From Thiomicrorhabdus indica (GTDB taxonomy: Bacteria > Pseudomonadota > Gammaproteobacteria > Thiomicrospirales > Thiomicrospiraceae): a stretch of DNA of 64,000 nt. Of this stretch, positions 1 to 9,464 are shown in pieces; positions within the stretch are counted from its first letter, which is position 1; each line of letters begins with the position of its first letter. The stretch covers positions 62,001 through 126,000 of the forward strand of contig NZ_CP033040.1 of NCBI RefSeq assembly GCF_004293625.1, read 5' to 3'. The translations under genes were made by a program, and so were the position numbers. Below the pieces are notes generated by a model. It did not search any database. It was not told where the DNA came from and saw only the letters and a program-made list of their open reading frames with translations.

Positions 1-493
<493 letters not shown>

Positions 494-500
494 TCAAAAA

Positions 501-531
501 TTGATTTAAGCTTGCGAAAATTTCGTATTAT
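501..531 (+). promoter_or_regulatory. Possible sigma-70 promoter for the DUF4197-M48 pair
   Basis: TTGATT (501-506) and TATTAT (526-531) are separated by 19 bases, about 80 bp before the start of the DUF4197 gene. The spacer is longer than the usual 17, so this is only a candidate. Confidence 0.3.
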
Positions 532-610
532 GACTGTTTTAAACGCATTTGCTAAATGTGCCGTTAACAATCTAAGGCGCAGTCATTGCTGGAATATTTA
601 AGGAGCTGAT

Positions 611-1366
611 ATGCAAAAACTGGTTTTAATGAGTCTCATAACAACTTTGACTTTCAGCTCACACGCCTATGCCAACTGGTGGGAAAAAGGCTTAGAGGTG
701 TTGAAAGAATCCACTACTCAAACTGACTCTTCATCACCTGTCGCTGCAAACAGCTCTGTTTTTGGAAATACCGATATCGAAAGTGCTTTCAGAGAAGCCT
801 TATCGATTGGCTCTAAAACAGTCATTGATTCAATTGGTGTTGAAAACGGGTTTAACCTAAACCCAAAAATTCATATTCCTTTACCGAGTTCATTGAAAAC
901 CATTCAATCTGGACTGACAAAATTTGGCATGGGTGCCTATGCAGATGAATTGGAACTAACCTTAAACCATGCAGCTGAAGAAGCTTTGCCCGAAACCAAA
1001 GCGATTTTTTTAGAAGCCATTAAGAGCATGAGCTTTGAAGATGTTCAACAGCTTTATAAAGGCTCTGATAATTCTGCGACAGAATATCTTAAAAAAACCA
1101 CCACTCCCGCATTGAAAGAAAAGATAGCACCCATTATCGACAACAAATTAAAGAGCGTAGGAGCCGTCAGTGCTTACGAAGCTCTAACCCAGAGTTATCG
1201 ACAACAATACCCTTTTTTACCAGACGTTAAAGCAAACTTACAATCGCATGTAATGGATAAAACACTTGAAGGAATGTTTTATTACTTGGGTCAAGAAGAA
1301 AGTAAAATACGTCAAGAACCTTTAAAGTACGGTAGCGACCTACTCAAAAAAGTCTTTTCAAAATAA
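611..1366 (+). CDS. DUF4197 family secreted protein
   Basis: A 251-residue exported protein of unknown function. Residues 1-21 form a Sec signal peptide ending in A-Y-A before N-W-W. The mature part is mostly helical and has the DUF4197 pattern: A-F-R-E-A-L-x-I-G near residue 60, a G-M-G-A-Y-A-D-E-L-E block near residue 117, and a T-T-P-A-L-K-E-K-I-x-P segment near residue 163. An AAGGAG ribosome site precedes the ATG. The M48 lipoprotein gene follows after 19 bp in the same direction, so the two are probably co-transcribed and both act in the periplasm. No enzymatic motif is visible. Confidence 0.85.
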   Translation: MQKLVLMSLITTLTFSSHAYANWWEKGLEVLKESTTQTDSSSPVAANSSVFGNTDIESAFREALSIGSKTVIDSIGVENGFNLNPKIHIPLPSSLKTIQSGLTKFGMGAYADELELTLNHAAEEALPETKAIFLEAIKSMSFEDVQQLYKGSDNSATEYLKKTTTPALKEKIAPIIDNKLKSVGAVSAYEALTQSYRQQYPFLPDVKANLQSHVMDKTLEGMFYYLGQEESKIRQEPLKYGSDLLKKVFSK

Positions 1367-1385
1367 TAACTTAGGAATATTATTT

Positions 1386-2198
1386 ATGAAACGTTTGATT
1401 AAAATCACCCTGTTAAGCCTGAGTGTTTTGAGTTTAAATGCGTGTGTCAGCCAATCCACAAAAAGTGGCGATGTCGGGATTGAGCGCAAACAGCTGTTAT
1501 TGGTTTCAGAACAAGAAATGATGCAAGGGGGCGCTCAAGCGTATGCAGGCGTTTTAAATGAAGCCAAGCAAAATAAACAGCTGAACACCGATCCAGTATT
1601 AACCAAACGTGTTAGGGCAATTGCTGATCGATTAATTCCTCAAACAGCCATATTTCGGCCGGATGCACCCAAATGGAACTGGGAAGTGAATGTGTTGAAG
1701 TCTGATGAACTCAACGCTTGGTGTATGCCAGGCGGCAAGATTGCTTTTTACACCGGAATTATTGAAAAACTTCAACTCACCGATGCTGAAATTGCCGCAA
1801 TCATGGGCCATGAAATGGCGCATGCATTACGAGAACACTCGCGCGAACGCGCATCAAATCAAATGGTTCAAAACCTAGGTTTGGTAGCGCTCGGCGCACT
1901 TGCAGGAGTGGAAGAAAAGTATTTAGGAGCCGCAGCGCTTGCCATGCAAGTCACCTTAACACTTCCAAATAGTCGAACGCATGAAGTAGAAGCGGATCGA
2001 ATGGGTGTCGAACTCGCTGCTCGTGCCGGATATGATCCTTATGCAGCGGTGACGCTCTGGGAAAAAATGCAAAAACAAAGCGGTGGCGGACAACCCATGG
2101 AGTTTTTAAGCACTCACCCAGCGCATGAGAACCGAATTAAAGACTTAAATGTCTATGCTAAACGTGTCTATCCACTTTATTTACAAACAAAAAAATAA
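1386..2198 (+). CDS. M48-family periplasmic metalloprotease, lipoprotein (LoiP/BepA-like)
   Basis: Zinc metalloprotease of peptidase family M48, probably tethered to the outer membrane for envelope protein quality control. Residues 1-20 are a lipoprotein signal with the lipobox L-N-A-C (Cys20). The zinc site is H-E-M-A-H at residues 142-146, with the third ligand Glu202 in the E-V-E-A-D-R motif. A W-C-M-P-G-G-K-I-A-F-Y-T-G stretch before the zinc helix is typical of the family. There are no C-terminal TPR repeats (270 residues in all), so it resembles LoiP/YggG more than full-length BepA. Second gene of a likely operon with the DUF4197 gene. Confidence 0.92.
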   Translation: MKRLIKITLLSLSVLSLNACVSQSTKSGDVGIERKQLLLVSEQEMMQGGAQAYAGVLNEAKQNKQLNTDPVLTKRVRAIADRLIPQTAIFRPDAPKWNWEVNVLKSDELNAWCMPGGKIAFYTGIIEKLQLTDAEIAAIMGHEMAHALREHSRERASNQMVQNLGLVALGALAGVEEKYLGAAALAMQVTLTLPNSRTHEVEADRMGVELAARAGYDPYAAVTLWEKMQKQSGGGQPMEFLSTHPAHENRIKDLNVYAKRVYPLYLQTKK

Positions 2199-2228
2199 GT
2201 TTCTTTACTTAAATTTCTTTGGATAAGA

Positions 2229-2786
2229 CTAGCGCAAACGCTTTCTGGTTTGCGCATCCCAAATCTGGGTCGGTTCGGATAATTCTCCTAAAGGCGCATC
2301 AATGCAATCAAAACGATTACCGAAATAGTTTTTAACCTCAGCATAACTGCGCGCTGGTTCTTTACCACTTGGGTTAGCACTGGTCGAAACAATTGGTCCA
2401 TTAAAGGCTTCGCATAACGCCTTTACAGTTGGATGACTCGAAACACGAACCGCTAAGGTCTCACGTCCTCCTGTAACCCATTTTGGCATCGATTGTCTCA
2501 CAGGTAATACCCAAGTCACCGGACCTGGCCAAGAATCTCTAACTTGTTGTTCCCACGATTCACCACATATACAAACCAAGTCTTCGATTTGTTCAATTGA
2601 AGCAGCCGCTAAAATCACCCCTTTTTCGACCGGCCGGTGTTTCACGTGAAGCAATTTCTCAAACGCTTGTTCATTGAAAGGGTCACAACCTAAACCATAA
2701 ACCGCTTCGGTTGGGTATCCAATAATATTCCCTAAGCGAAGTTGTTGAACCGCATTTTCAATTGAACTAGGCTGCTCCTTACTCAT
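2229..2786 (-). CDS. tsaC: Threonylcarbamoyl-AMP synthase (TsaC/YrdC type)
   Basis: Makes threonylcarbamoyl-AMP from threonine, bicarbonate and ATP, the first step of t6A37 tRNA modification. The 185-residue length matches the short TsaC form, without the Sua5 extension. Visible motifs are Y-P-T-E-A-V-Y-G-L-G-C near residue 20, K-H-R-P-x-x-K-G near residue 50, and S-T-S-A-N-P-S-G-K near residue 135. It lies 26 bp downstream of thrB on the same strand, so it is probably the second gene of a thrB-tsaC operon. Its coding sequence contains both a perfect ACCGGCCGGT palindrome (2629-2638) and, touching it, a near-perfect parS-like site. Confidence 0.92.
   Translation of the reverse strand: MSKEQPSSIENAVQQLRLGNIIGYPTEAVYGLGCDPFNEQAFEKLLHVKHRPVEKGVILAAASIEQIEDLVCICGESWEQQVRDSWPGPVTWVLPVRQSMPKWVTGGRETLAVRVSSHPTVKALCEAFNGPIVSTSANPSGKEPARSYAEVKNYFGNRFDCIDAPLGELSEPTQIWDAQTRKRLR
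2638..2653. promoter_or_regulatory. parS-like ParB binding site, one mismatch
   Basis: The sequence TGTTTCACGTGAAGCA differs at one position from the bacterial parS consensus TGTTTCACGTGAAACA. It lies inside tsaC and shares its first base with an ACCGGCCGGT palindrome. A perfect copy of the consensus is present at 56546-56561. Confidence 0.6.
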
Positions 2787-2812
2787 TCGGATTTAACTCT
2801 TTTGATAACCAA

Positions 2813-3763
2813 TCAATGCAGTTGATGTATTTTAAGAATGGTTTTAAAAACATTCGGATCTTTTATTTGTGTCATTTCACCTTCGCGAGGAATATGTTTG
2901 TCTTTTAATCGCGATAAGAAAAAGCGTAAAGCCGCTAAGCGCAATGCCGCTGGCCAAGCAGCTTGTTCTTCTGAAGTTAACGGGCGAATGAGCTGATAAG
3001 CCTGCAACATCGTCTCGACTTTATTAGCATCAAAAGAAATCTGATCCACGTTTTCAGTTTGTGCACGACACCAATCATTCACCATCACCGCTAAGTCATA
3101 TAAGAAGACTGAATTGCAGGCGTAATATAAGTCAATGATTCCAGATAATTCATCACCATCAAATAGCGCATTGTCACAGAACAGGTCTGCATGAATCACA
3201 CCGGCCGGTAAATGTTTCCAATCAACTTGAGACTGAAAATTAAGCTCTTCTTGAATCAAAATTTGTTCATCTTCAGGAAGATGACTCGCAATCAACTCAA
3301 ACGTGTTTTTCATCCAAGACAAATCACGATCATTGGCTCGATGTTCACTAAAATCAGCACCGGCCAAATGAAACTTCGCAAGACTTTCACCCATCACAGT
3401 ACACTGTGTTACCGATGGTGTTTCCACACCTGAGCCGGTTAAACGTGCCACTAGAGCTGCTGGTTTGCTTTTCAAAGGCTGAAGATAGTCATTGGATCTA
3501 GTCGCAACAGGATGAGCGGTTGGAATTTGATGCTCCGCCATAAATGCCATGATATTTAAAAAATAAGGCAACTCATCAAAACTATGATGCTCGAAAATCG
3601 TTAAAACAAACTGCTTTTGAATACCATTGTGTTCGGTATTCACAAAATAGTTAGTGTTTTCGATTCCCGCGCTAATGCCTTCAAAAGAGGCTAAAGTTCC
3701 CACATCATAATTTTGCAAAAACTCGTTCAGATCATTTGCATCGACGACGGTGTAGACAGACAT
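2813..3763 (-). CDS. thrB: Homoserine kinase (type II, aminoglycoside-phosphotransferase fold)
   Basis: Phosphorylates homoserine in threonine biosynthesis. The 316-residue protein belongs to the APH-fold homoserine kinases found in Pseudomonas and relatives, not the GHMP-type ThrB of enterics. Visible: the N-terminal G-I-S-A-G-I-E-N-T-N-Y-F-V segment (nucleotide loop), the catalytic V-I-H-A-D-L-F-C-D-N-A-L-F motif (Brenner-type HxDxxxxN) near residue 190, and I-I-D-L-Y-Y-A-C for the metal-binding Asp. Upstream member of a pair with tsaC and divergent from polA across 59 bp. Confidence 0.92.
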   Translation of the reverse strand: MSVYTVVDANDLNEFLQNYDVGTLASFEGISAGIENTNYFVNTEHNGIQKQFVLTIFEHHSFDELPYFLNIMAFMAEHQIPTAHPVATRSNDYLQPLKSKPAALVARLTGSGVETPSVTQCTVMGESLAKFHLAGADFSEHRANDRDLSWMKNTFELIASHLPEDEQILIQEELNFQSQVDWKHLPAGVIHADLFCDNALFDGDELSGIIDLYYACNSVFLYDLAVMVNDWCRAQTENVDQISFDANKVETMLQAYQLIRPLTSEEQAAWPAALRLAALRFFLSRLKDKHIPREGEMTQIKDPNVFKTILKIHQLH

Positions 3764-3822
3764 AGAGTAAATTCTCGTTATTCGCTAAAATGTGGCGCAG
3801 ATTTTACCATAAGAGCATTTTT

Positions 3823-6657
3823 ATGACTGACCACAATTCACTTTTGCCAATCAACCCAAATAGTCCATTTATTTTAGTGGATGGATCTTCCTATCTATTC
3901 CGAGCTTTCCATGCCATGCCACCACTCAGTAACTCAAAAGGACAAGCGACTGGAGCCATTTTTGGCGTCATAAATATGCTGGGCAAGCTCATTGAGCAAT
4001 ATCAGCCGGAAAAAATGGCGGTTATCTTTGATGCAAAAGGCCCTACCTTTCGTCACGAAATGTATTCAGAGTATAAAGCCCACCGCCCTCCAATGCCGGA
4101 CGAACTCAGAACGCAAATTAAACCTATCCATGAAATTGTCAAAGCACTTGGACTGCCATTAATCGTCATTGAAGGTGTCGAAGCGGATGATGTCATGGGA
4201 ACCCTTGCACACCAAGCCACTTTAGCTAAGCATGACACGCTGATTTCAACCGGTGATAAAGATATGGCGCAACTGGTCGATGAGCACGTCACACTAATCA
4301 ATACCATGAACGACACGCTTATGACGCCTGAGGCCGTTGTTGAAAAGTTTGGTGTTCGCCCTGATCAAATTATTGACTATCTCGCCTTAATGGGTGACTC
4401 ATCAGATAACATCCCAGGCATTCCAAAGTGCGGTCCTAAAACGGCAGTGAAATGGTTAAACGCCCATGGAAATATCGATAATTTGATTGCCAATGCCGAT
4501 ATGATTGGGGGCAAGATTGGCGAAAATCTTCGCAATAACCTTGAACAACTCGAACTTTCACGACAATTGACGACTATTCGACTTGACTGCGATCTTCCGG
4601 TCAACCTTAACTCGATTCAGAGAACTCCTCCTGATTTGGAAAAATTACAAGAACTGTTCAGCGAGTATGAACTTCGTAATTGGCTCAATACTGTGATGAA
4701 AGGCGAAGCCCCTTTTACTAAAAAATCAGGCGCGAAGGCTCACAGCCAAACTCTGCAAAAGAAAGGCAGTGAAAACACCTTTTCGACTCAGCAGACTGAA
4801 CCGAATGAAACAATACCGGCCGGTGAAACCCCTGCTAAAACGGATTATGAGACTGTTTTTACAGAAGATGCGTTTAGCCAATGGCTAGAAAAAATTCAAA
4901 ACGCCAAACTGTTTGCCATTGATACCGAAACAACCTCACTGAATAGCATGCAAGCTGAAGTAGTCGGTATCTGTCTAGCTGTCGCCACAGAAGATGGCAA
5001 CCAAGCCTGTTATATTCCTGTTGCGCATGATTATGAAGGAGCGCCAGAACAATTGAATCGCAATGATGTTCTAGCCAAACTCAAACCCATCCTAGAAAAC
5101 CCAAATGTCTTTAAATGCGGTCAAAATTTGAAATATGACTGGCATGTTCTGAAAAATTATGACATCGAGATGCAAGGCATGGCGTTCGATACCATGCTTG
5201 AATCCTACTGTTTGAACAGTGTTGCCACGCGCCACAACATGGATGATTTAGCATTAAATTATCTGAATTATCGCACCACACACTTTGAAGAAATTGCGGG
5301 TAAAGGTAAAAAACAACTCACCTTTAACCAAATAGAAATTGAAAAGGCTGCACATTATGCTGCAGAAGATGCTGATATTACCTTGCGACTGCACCAAGCC
5401 ATTTGGCCACAACTCGAAGCAGAACCTAGACTCGGCCAGTTGTTTCAGAATATTGAAATGCCACTCATGCCGGTTTTAGCGAAAATCGAACGTAATGGCG
5501 TTTTGCTAGACACCGATATGTTGGCCGTACAAAGTAAAAAAATCAGCGAAAAGTTAGGTCAATTAGAACAAGAAGCCTATGCCATCGCCGGTGAAAAATT
5601 CAATTTAAACTCTTCGAAGCAGCTACAGACCATTCTTTTTGAAAATCTAGATTTGCCGGTCATTAAAAAAACCCCTAAAGGCGCACCTTCAACGGCCGAA
5701 CCGGTTTTAGTACAACTAGCTGAAGATGGTCATGAAATGCCAAACTTAATTTTAGAATACCGAAGCTTGGCTAAATTAAAATCAACCTATACAGATTCTT
5801 TACCCAAACAGATTCACCCTGAAACTGGGCGAGTTCATACCTCTTATCAGCAAGCAGTCGCCTCTACCGGCCGGTTATCTTCGACCGAGCCAAATTTACA
5901 GAATATTCCAATTCGAAGTGAAGAAGGTCGAAAAATTCGCCAAGCTTTTATTGCTCGCCCAGGTTATAAACTACTCGCGGCCGATTATTCACAAATCGAA
6001 TTAAGAATCATGGCGCACCTATCGGGTGATGAAGGGCTTTTGAACGCTTTTTCTCAAGGTAAAGACATTCACCAAGCCACTGCTGCGGAAATTTTTGACA
6101 TGCCGCTCGATGAAGTAACAACCGAACAACGCCGGAGTGCCAAAGCGGTTAACTTTGGTTTGATTTATGGCATGTCTGCATTTGGTTTGGCCAAGCAACT
6201 GAATGTGGGACGTAATGAAGCGCAGGAATATATCAACCTCTACTTCTCCCGTTATCCGGGTGTGCTCGATTACATGGAATCCACCAAAGCGAATGCCAAA
6301 GAACACGGTTTTGTAGAAACCTTGATGGGACGCCGTTTATATTTGCCAGACATCAATGCTCGCAACGGCCAGCTTAGACAATATGCTGAACGCACCGCCA
6401 TTAATGCGCCGATGCAAGGCACAGCAGCAGATATTATCAAAACAGCTATGGTCAATATCGGAGACTGGCTTGATCAAACCACTCTAGATATTCAAATGCT
6501 GATGCAAGTACACGATGAATTAGTATTTGAAGTCGCCGAAAGTGATTTAGAGTCGGCTAAAACAGATATTAAACGTTTAATGGAATCTGCCCTTGAACTG
6601 AAAGTGCCACTCATTGTTGAAATGGGTACAGGAGATAACTGGGATCAAGCGCATTAA
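3823..6657 (+). CDS. polA: DNA polymerase I
   Basis: Repair and Okazaki-fragment polymerase, 944 residues (E. coli: 928). An upstream in-frame ATG at 3790 adds 11 basic residues not expected in the family; the ATG at 3823 (M-T-D-H-N-S) gives the usual short lead to the I-L-V-D-G-S-S-Y-L-F-R-A-F motif. Domains in order: 5'-flap nuclease (about 1-290) with the Asp-rich metal site, a linker, 3'-5' exonuclease (about 340-530) with an intact D-T-E-T-T motif, so proofreading is expected, and the polymerase domain (about 560-944). Motif A A-A-D-Y-S-Q-I-E-L-R is near residue 723, motif B R-R-S-A-K-A-V-N-F-G-L-I-Y-G follows, and motif C is Q-V-H-D-E-L-V-F-E-V. The gene carries two ACCGGCCGGT palindromes. 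Confidence 0.97.
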   Translation: MTDHNSLLPINPNSPFILVDGSSYLFRAFHAMPPLSNSKGQATGAIFGVINMLGKLIEQYQPEKMAVIFDAKGPTFRHEMYSEYKAHRPPMPDELRTQIKPIHEIVKALGLPLIVIEGVEADDVMGTLAHQATLAKHDTLISTGDKDMAQLVDEHVTLINTMNDTLMTPEAVVEKFGVRPDQIIDYLALMGDSSDNIPGIPKCGPKTAVKWLNAHGNIDNLIANADMIGGKIGENLRNNLEQLELSRQLTTIRLDCDLPVNLNSIQRTPPDLEKLQELFSEYELRNWLNTVMKGEAPFTKKSGAKAHSQTLQKKGSENTFSTQQTEPNETIPAGETPAKTDYETVFTEDAFSQWLEKIQNAKLFAIDTETTSLNSMQAEVVGICLAVATEDGNQACYIPVAHDYEGAPEQLNRNDVLAKLKPILENPNVFKCGQNLKYDWHVLKNYDIEMQGMAFDTMLESYCLNSVATRHNMDDLALNYLNYRTTHFEEIAGKGKKQLTFNQIEIEKAAHYAAEDADITLRLHQAIWPQLEAEPRLGQLFQNIEMPLMPVLAKIERNGVLLDTDMLAVQSKKISEKLGQLEQEAYAIAGEKFNLNSSKQLQTILFENLDLPVIKKTPKGAPSTAEPVLVQLAEDGHEMPNLILEYRSLAKLKSTYTDSLPKQIHPETGRVHTSYQQAVASTGRLSSTEPNLQNIPIRSEEGRKIRQAFIARPGYKLLAADYSQIELRIMAHLSGDEGLLNAFSQGKDIHQATAAEIFDMPLDEVTTEQRRSAKAVNFGLIYGMSAFGLAKQLNVGRNEAQEYINLYFSRYPGVLDYMESTKANAKEHGFVETLMGRRLYLPDINARNGQLRQYAERTAINAPMQGTAADIIKTAMVNIGDWLDQTTLDIQMLMQVHDELVFEVAESDLESAKTDIKRLMESALELKVPLIVEMGTGDNWDQAH

Positions 6658-6713
6658 TGGGATCCACTAAAAATTCAAATAACGCTTTGTCGTCACTTAC
6701 GCGTAATATTAAA

Positions 6714-6742
6714 GTGGCATAGAGTGTGGTATCTTCTGCCAC
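6714..6742. repeat. Inverted repeat ahead of the first chemoreceptor gene
   Basis: GTGGCA (6714-6719) and TGCCAC (6737-6742) form a perfect 6-bp inverted repeat with a 17-base spacer in the 132-bp polA-mcp gap. It could be an operator or a leader hairpin. No sigma-28-type promoter is convincing here. Confidence 0.35.
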
Positions 6743-6789
6743 CATAAAATATCAATCACACATAAAAATAATAATTTTGGAGTGGGAAA

Positions 6790-9027
6790 ATGTCTATCCG
6801 TAATCGAATTTTAACGCTGTCTGCGGTTCTCTTCGGCTTTTTGCTTCTTGCTATTTTTGTTGGTTTAAGCCAAATCAGCCGCTTTGATCATAATCTACAC
6901 CTTCTTTACGAGGACAGAATTGTTCCTCTCAAAGACTTGAAAAACATAAGTGATTCTTATGCAGTTAACATTGTGGATACTAACCACAAACTACGAAATG
7001 GGAATATCTCTTGGCAAGAAGCGCAAAACAATATCGTAAATGCTCAAAAAGAGATTAACGAGATTTGGAAAGCTTATATGGCTACGACTTTGACAGAAAA
7101 AGAAGCTCAACTAGCCAAGCAAGCTGAAAAATTGATGTATCCTGCGAATCAAGCTATTGATGAGTTGCTCACACTTGTCAGAGCGCAAAATGCACAAGAA
7201 ATTGAAAAATTTAGTATTGAAAAACTCTATCCAGTGATTGATCCCATTTCCGATGCTATCTCCCAACTTATCAATTTGCAGTTAGATGTTGCTCAAGAAA
7301 TCAATCAAGAAAGCTCCGAAAGCTATCAGACATTGATGACTCTTTCAATTGTGGCAATTATTCTTTCTTTTGTTTTTATTTCATGGTTTGTTCTTGTCAC
7401 TGTTCGCGCCATTTCACGCCCATTGAATGAATTAGTTGAAACCTCCCAAACTGTCATGCAATCAGGCGACTTTAGCCAACGAGTTACGATTACACGCATG
7501 GATGAAGTCGGGGTTGCTGCCAGTGCTTTTAATCAACTACTGAACAATACAACGCAGGCAATTAAAGAAGCGAATCAAGTGGTGGGTGCAATTGCGCAAT
7601 CAGACTTTAGCCAACGCATGAATGGAAATTATGTTGGAGATTTAAACCAACTTAAAGAAGGAGTAAATGCTTCAGCCAAAAGTGTTTCCTTTATGATGGA
7701 TGAGCTTGGAAAAATTATGCAAGCGCTTCAAGATGGCCGGTTTGATGCCAAAATGGATCCTCAGGTTCCAGAAGCCTTCCGTCAACAAGTCGAAAAAGCT
7801 CTTTCAACCATTGACCAAGTAGTCACTCAAATCAATGATGTTATGAGCCATATGAATCAGGGTGAATTTGATAAACGAATCCAAACTCAGGCACACGGCC
7901 AATTAGAACAATTGAAAATCAATATCAATGGTTCTATGGATTCTTTAGAAACAGCCGTTCAGGATATTCGTCGAGTCGTAACTGCTCAAGCAGACGGAGA
8001 CCTTACGACAAAAATTACCAACCACTATGAAGGCGAATTAAGTGTCCTTAAAGAGGTGATTAACGGCTCAGCACAAAAACTTACCGAAGTCGTTTCCAAA
8101 GCATTGAATGCCTCTAATGTTGTCCATACTGCTTCAGATGAAGTCTCGCGAGGAGCTTTGGATTTAAGCCAACGTGTTCAGGAACAAGCAGCGGCCTTGG
8201 AAGAAACATCTGCTACCATGGATGAGATGAATTCTACGGTACAAAATAATACCGAAAACTCTAAACAAGCGACAGTCGTTGCTCAAGATATGCAGCAACA
8301 AGCTCAACAGGGTCAAGAAATCATGGCGCAAACCATTACTGCCATGAACCAAATTCAGGAATCCAGCCATAAAATTTCCGATATTGTCAGCCTAATTGAC
8401 GGAATTGCCTTCCAAACCAACCTATTGGCACTTAATGCGGCGGTTGAAGCTGCAAGAGCTGGTGAGCATGGTCGAGGATTTGCGGTAGTCGCTGGTGAAG
8501 TTCGCGCCCTGGCACAGAAATCAGCTGACGCAGCAAAAGATATTACTTCTTTAATTAATGAAAGCGTCACTCGAATCGATGAAGGAACCAAATTGGCATC
8601 CGAGTCTGGTGAAACTTTAAATACCATGACTGATTCGATTGAAAAAGTTTCCCATATGATTGAGCAAATTGCACAGGCATCGGTTGAGCAAGCTGAAGGT
8701 GTCAATCAAGTGCATAAAGCGATTACGGAAATTGATAAAGTCACTCAGCAAAACGCCGCTTTGGTTGAGGAAACCAGTGCTGCTTCTGAAAGCCTAAGTG
8801 AGCAGGCGCAAAACCTGAATAATGAAATGAATTTCTTTAATACTGGTAATGCGCAAGTCAATCAGACAAATCAAAGTCGAGCCTCAACTCCAATCGTTCG
8901 CCCTGCTCCTAAAATCGAGTCAAAACCTGTACAAAAGCCCGCATCTAAACCTGTCCCTAAACCATCAGTAGAAACGGCAAAACCTTCAACACCAAGCCAA
9001 AACAACGAAGAGTGGGATGAGTTTTAA
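6790..9027 (+). CDS. Methyl-accepting chemotaxis protein with a poly-HAMP array
   Basis: Transmembrane chemoreceptor, 745 residues. TM1 is about residues 8-28 and TM2 about 188-210, enclosing a four-helix-bundle-type periplasmic ligand domain. After TM2 comes a HAMP domain (about 211-263). Roughly four further HAMP-like units follow, each with a helix, a G/S-D/E-F-x-x-R/K connector and a second helix, up to about residue 460. The signalling hairpin ([20 protein letters not shown]) is near residue 553. A proline/lysine-rich linker leads to a C-terminal E-W-D-E-F pentapeptide, which fits the xWxxF tether for CheR/CheB seen in E. coli Tar and Tsr. A GGAG ribosome site precedes the ATG; a terminator follows. 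The ligand cannot be told from sequence. Confidence 0.95.
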   Translation: MSIRNRILTLSAVLFGFLLLAIFVGLSQISRFDHNLHLLYEDRIVPLKDLKNISDSYAVNIVDTNHKLRNGNISWQEAQNNIVNAQKEINEIWKAYMATTLTEKEAQLAKQAEKLMYPANQAIDELLTLVRAQNAQEIEKFSIEKLYPVIDPISDAISQLINLQLDVAQEINQESSESYQTLMTLSIVAIILSFVFISWFVLVTVRAISRPLNELVETSQTVMQSGDFSQRVTITRMDEVGVAASAFNQLLNNTTQAIKEANQVVGAIAQSDFSQRMNGNYVGDLNQLKEGVNASAKSVSFMMDELGKIMQALQDGRFDAKMDPQVPEAFRQQVEKALSTIDQVVTQINDVMSHMNQGEFDKRIQTQAHGQLEQLKININGSMDSLETAVQDIRRVVTAQADGDLTTKITNHYEGELSVLKEVINGSAQKLTEVVSKALNASNVVHTASDEVSRGALDLSQRVQEQAAALEETSATMDEMNSTVQNNTENSKQATVVAQDMQQQAQQGQEIMAQTITAMNQIQESSHKISDIVSLIDGIAFQTNLLALNAAVEAARAGEHGRGFAVVAGEVRALAQKSADAAKDITSLINESVTRIDEGTKLASESGETLNTMTDSIEKVSHMIEQIAQASVEQAEGVNQVHKAITEIDKVTQQNAALVEETSAASESLSEQAQNLNNEMNFFNTGNAQVNQTNQSRASTPIVRPAPKIESKPVQKPASKPVPKPSVETAKPSTPSQNNEEWDEF

Positions 9028-9050
9028 AAAACTCCACTCATTCACCATTG

Positions 9051-9077
9051 AAAACCGGCATAAAGCCGGTTTTTTTA
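9051..9077 (+). terminator. Rho-independent terminator after the poly-HAMP chemoreceptor
   Basis: The stem AAAACCGGC / GCCGGTTTT has a 5-base loop and runs into a T tract. It starts 24 bp after the stop codon. Confidence 0.85.
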
Positions 9078-9464
9078 TCCTTTTAAACTTTACTCTTACT
9101 CATAGAAACTTACTCAATAAAGGATAAATACCGGCCGGTAAGCTCTTGTCGTTTAATGACTTATTCTTCTTAAAAAGACAAAAACTAACATTTTTTTACA
9201 TTGTCTAATCTTTTGTTTCAAAACAAAACACTTTTATTCTCCATTCTGCACCAAAGTCTTCTTAAGGTTAAAATTTGAGACACTTTAATCAATATAAAAA
9301 TGAACTTTTCTAGAAAACTCTTAGGCACAAAGATTGCTGATTAAATTTTATTCAGAATCACTCTACTTAGTCGACTACTTATCTTTTAGACAAGATTATT
9401 CCTTTCAAATTATTCACATCGGTTAGATATCGACAACGGATAAAAACGAGAAGCGAGGGCAAGA
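9078..9464. other. 387-bp intergenic region without a gene
   Basis: AT-rich DNA between the two chemoreceptor genes. It holds one perfect ACCGGCCGGT palindrome (9130-9139) and, at the end, a GAGGG ribosome site for the Aer-like gene. No convincing promoter or RNA gene is visible. Confidence 0.6.

Noticed and set aside
6658-6789. Sigma-28 promoter for the first chemoreceptor
   Set aside because: TAAA occurs at the right place but the GCCGATAA half is missing.
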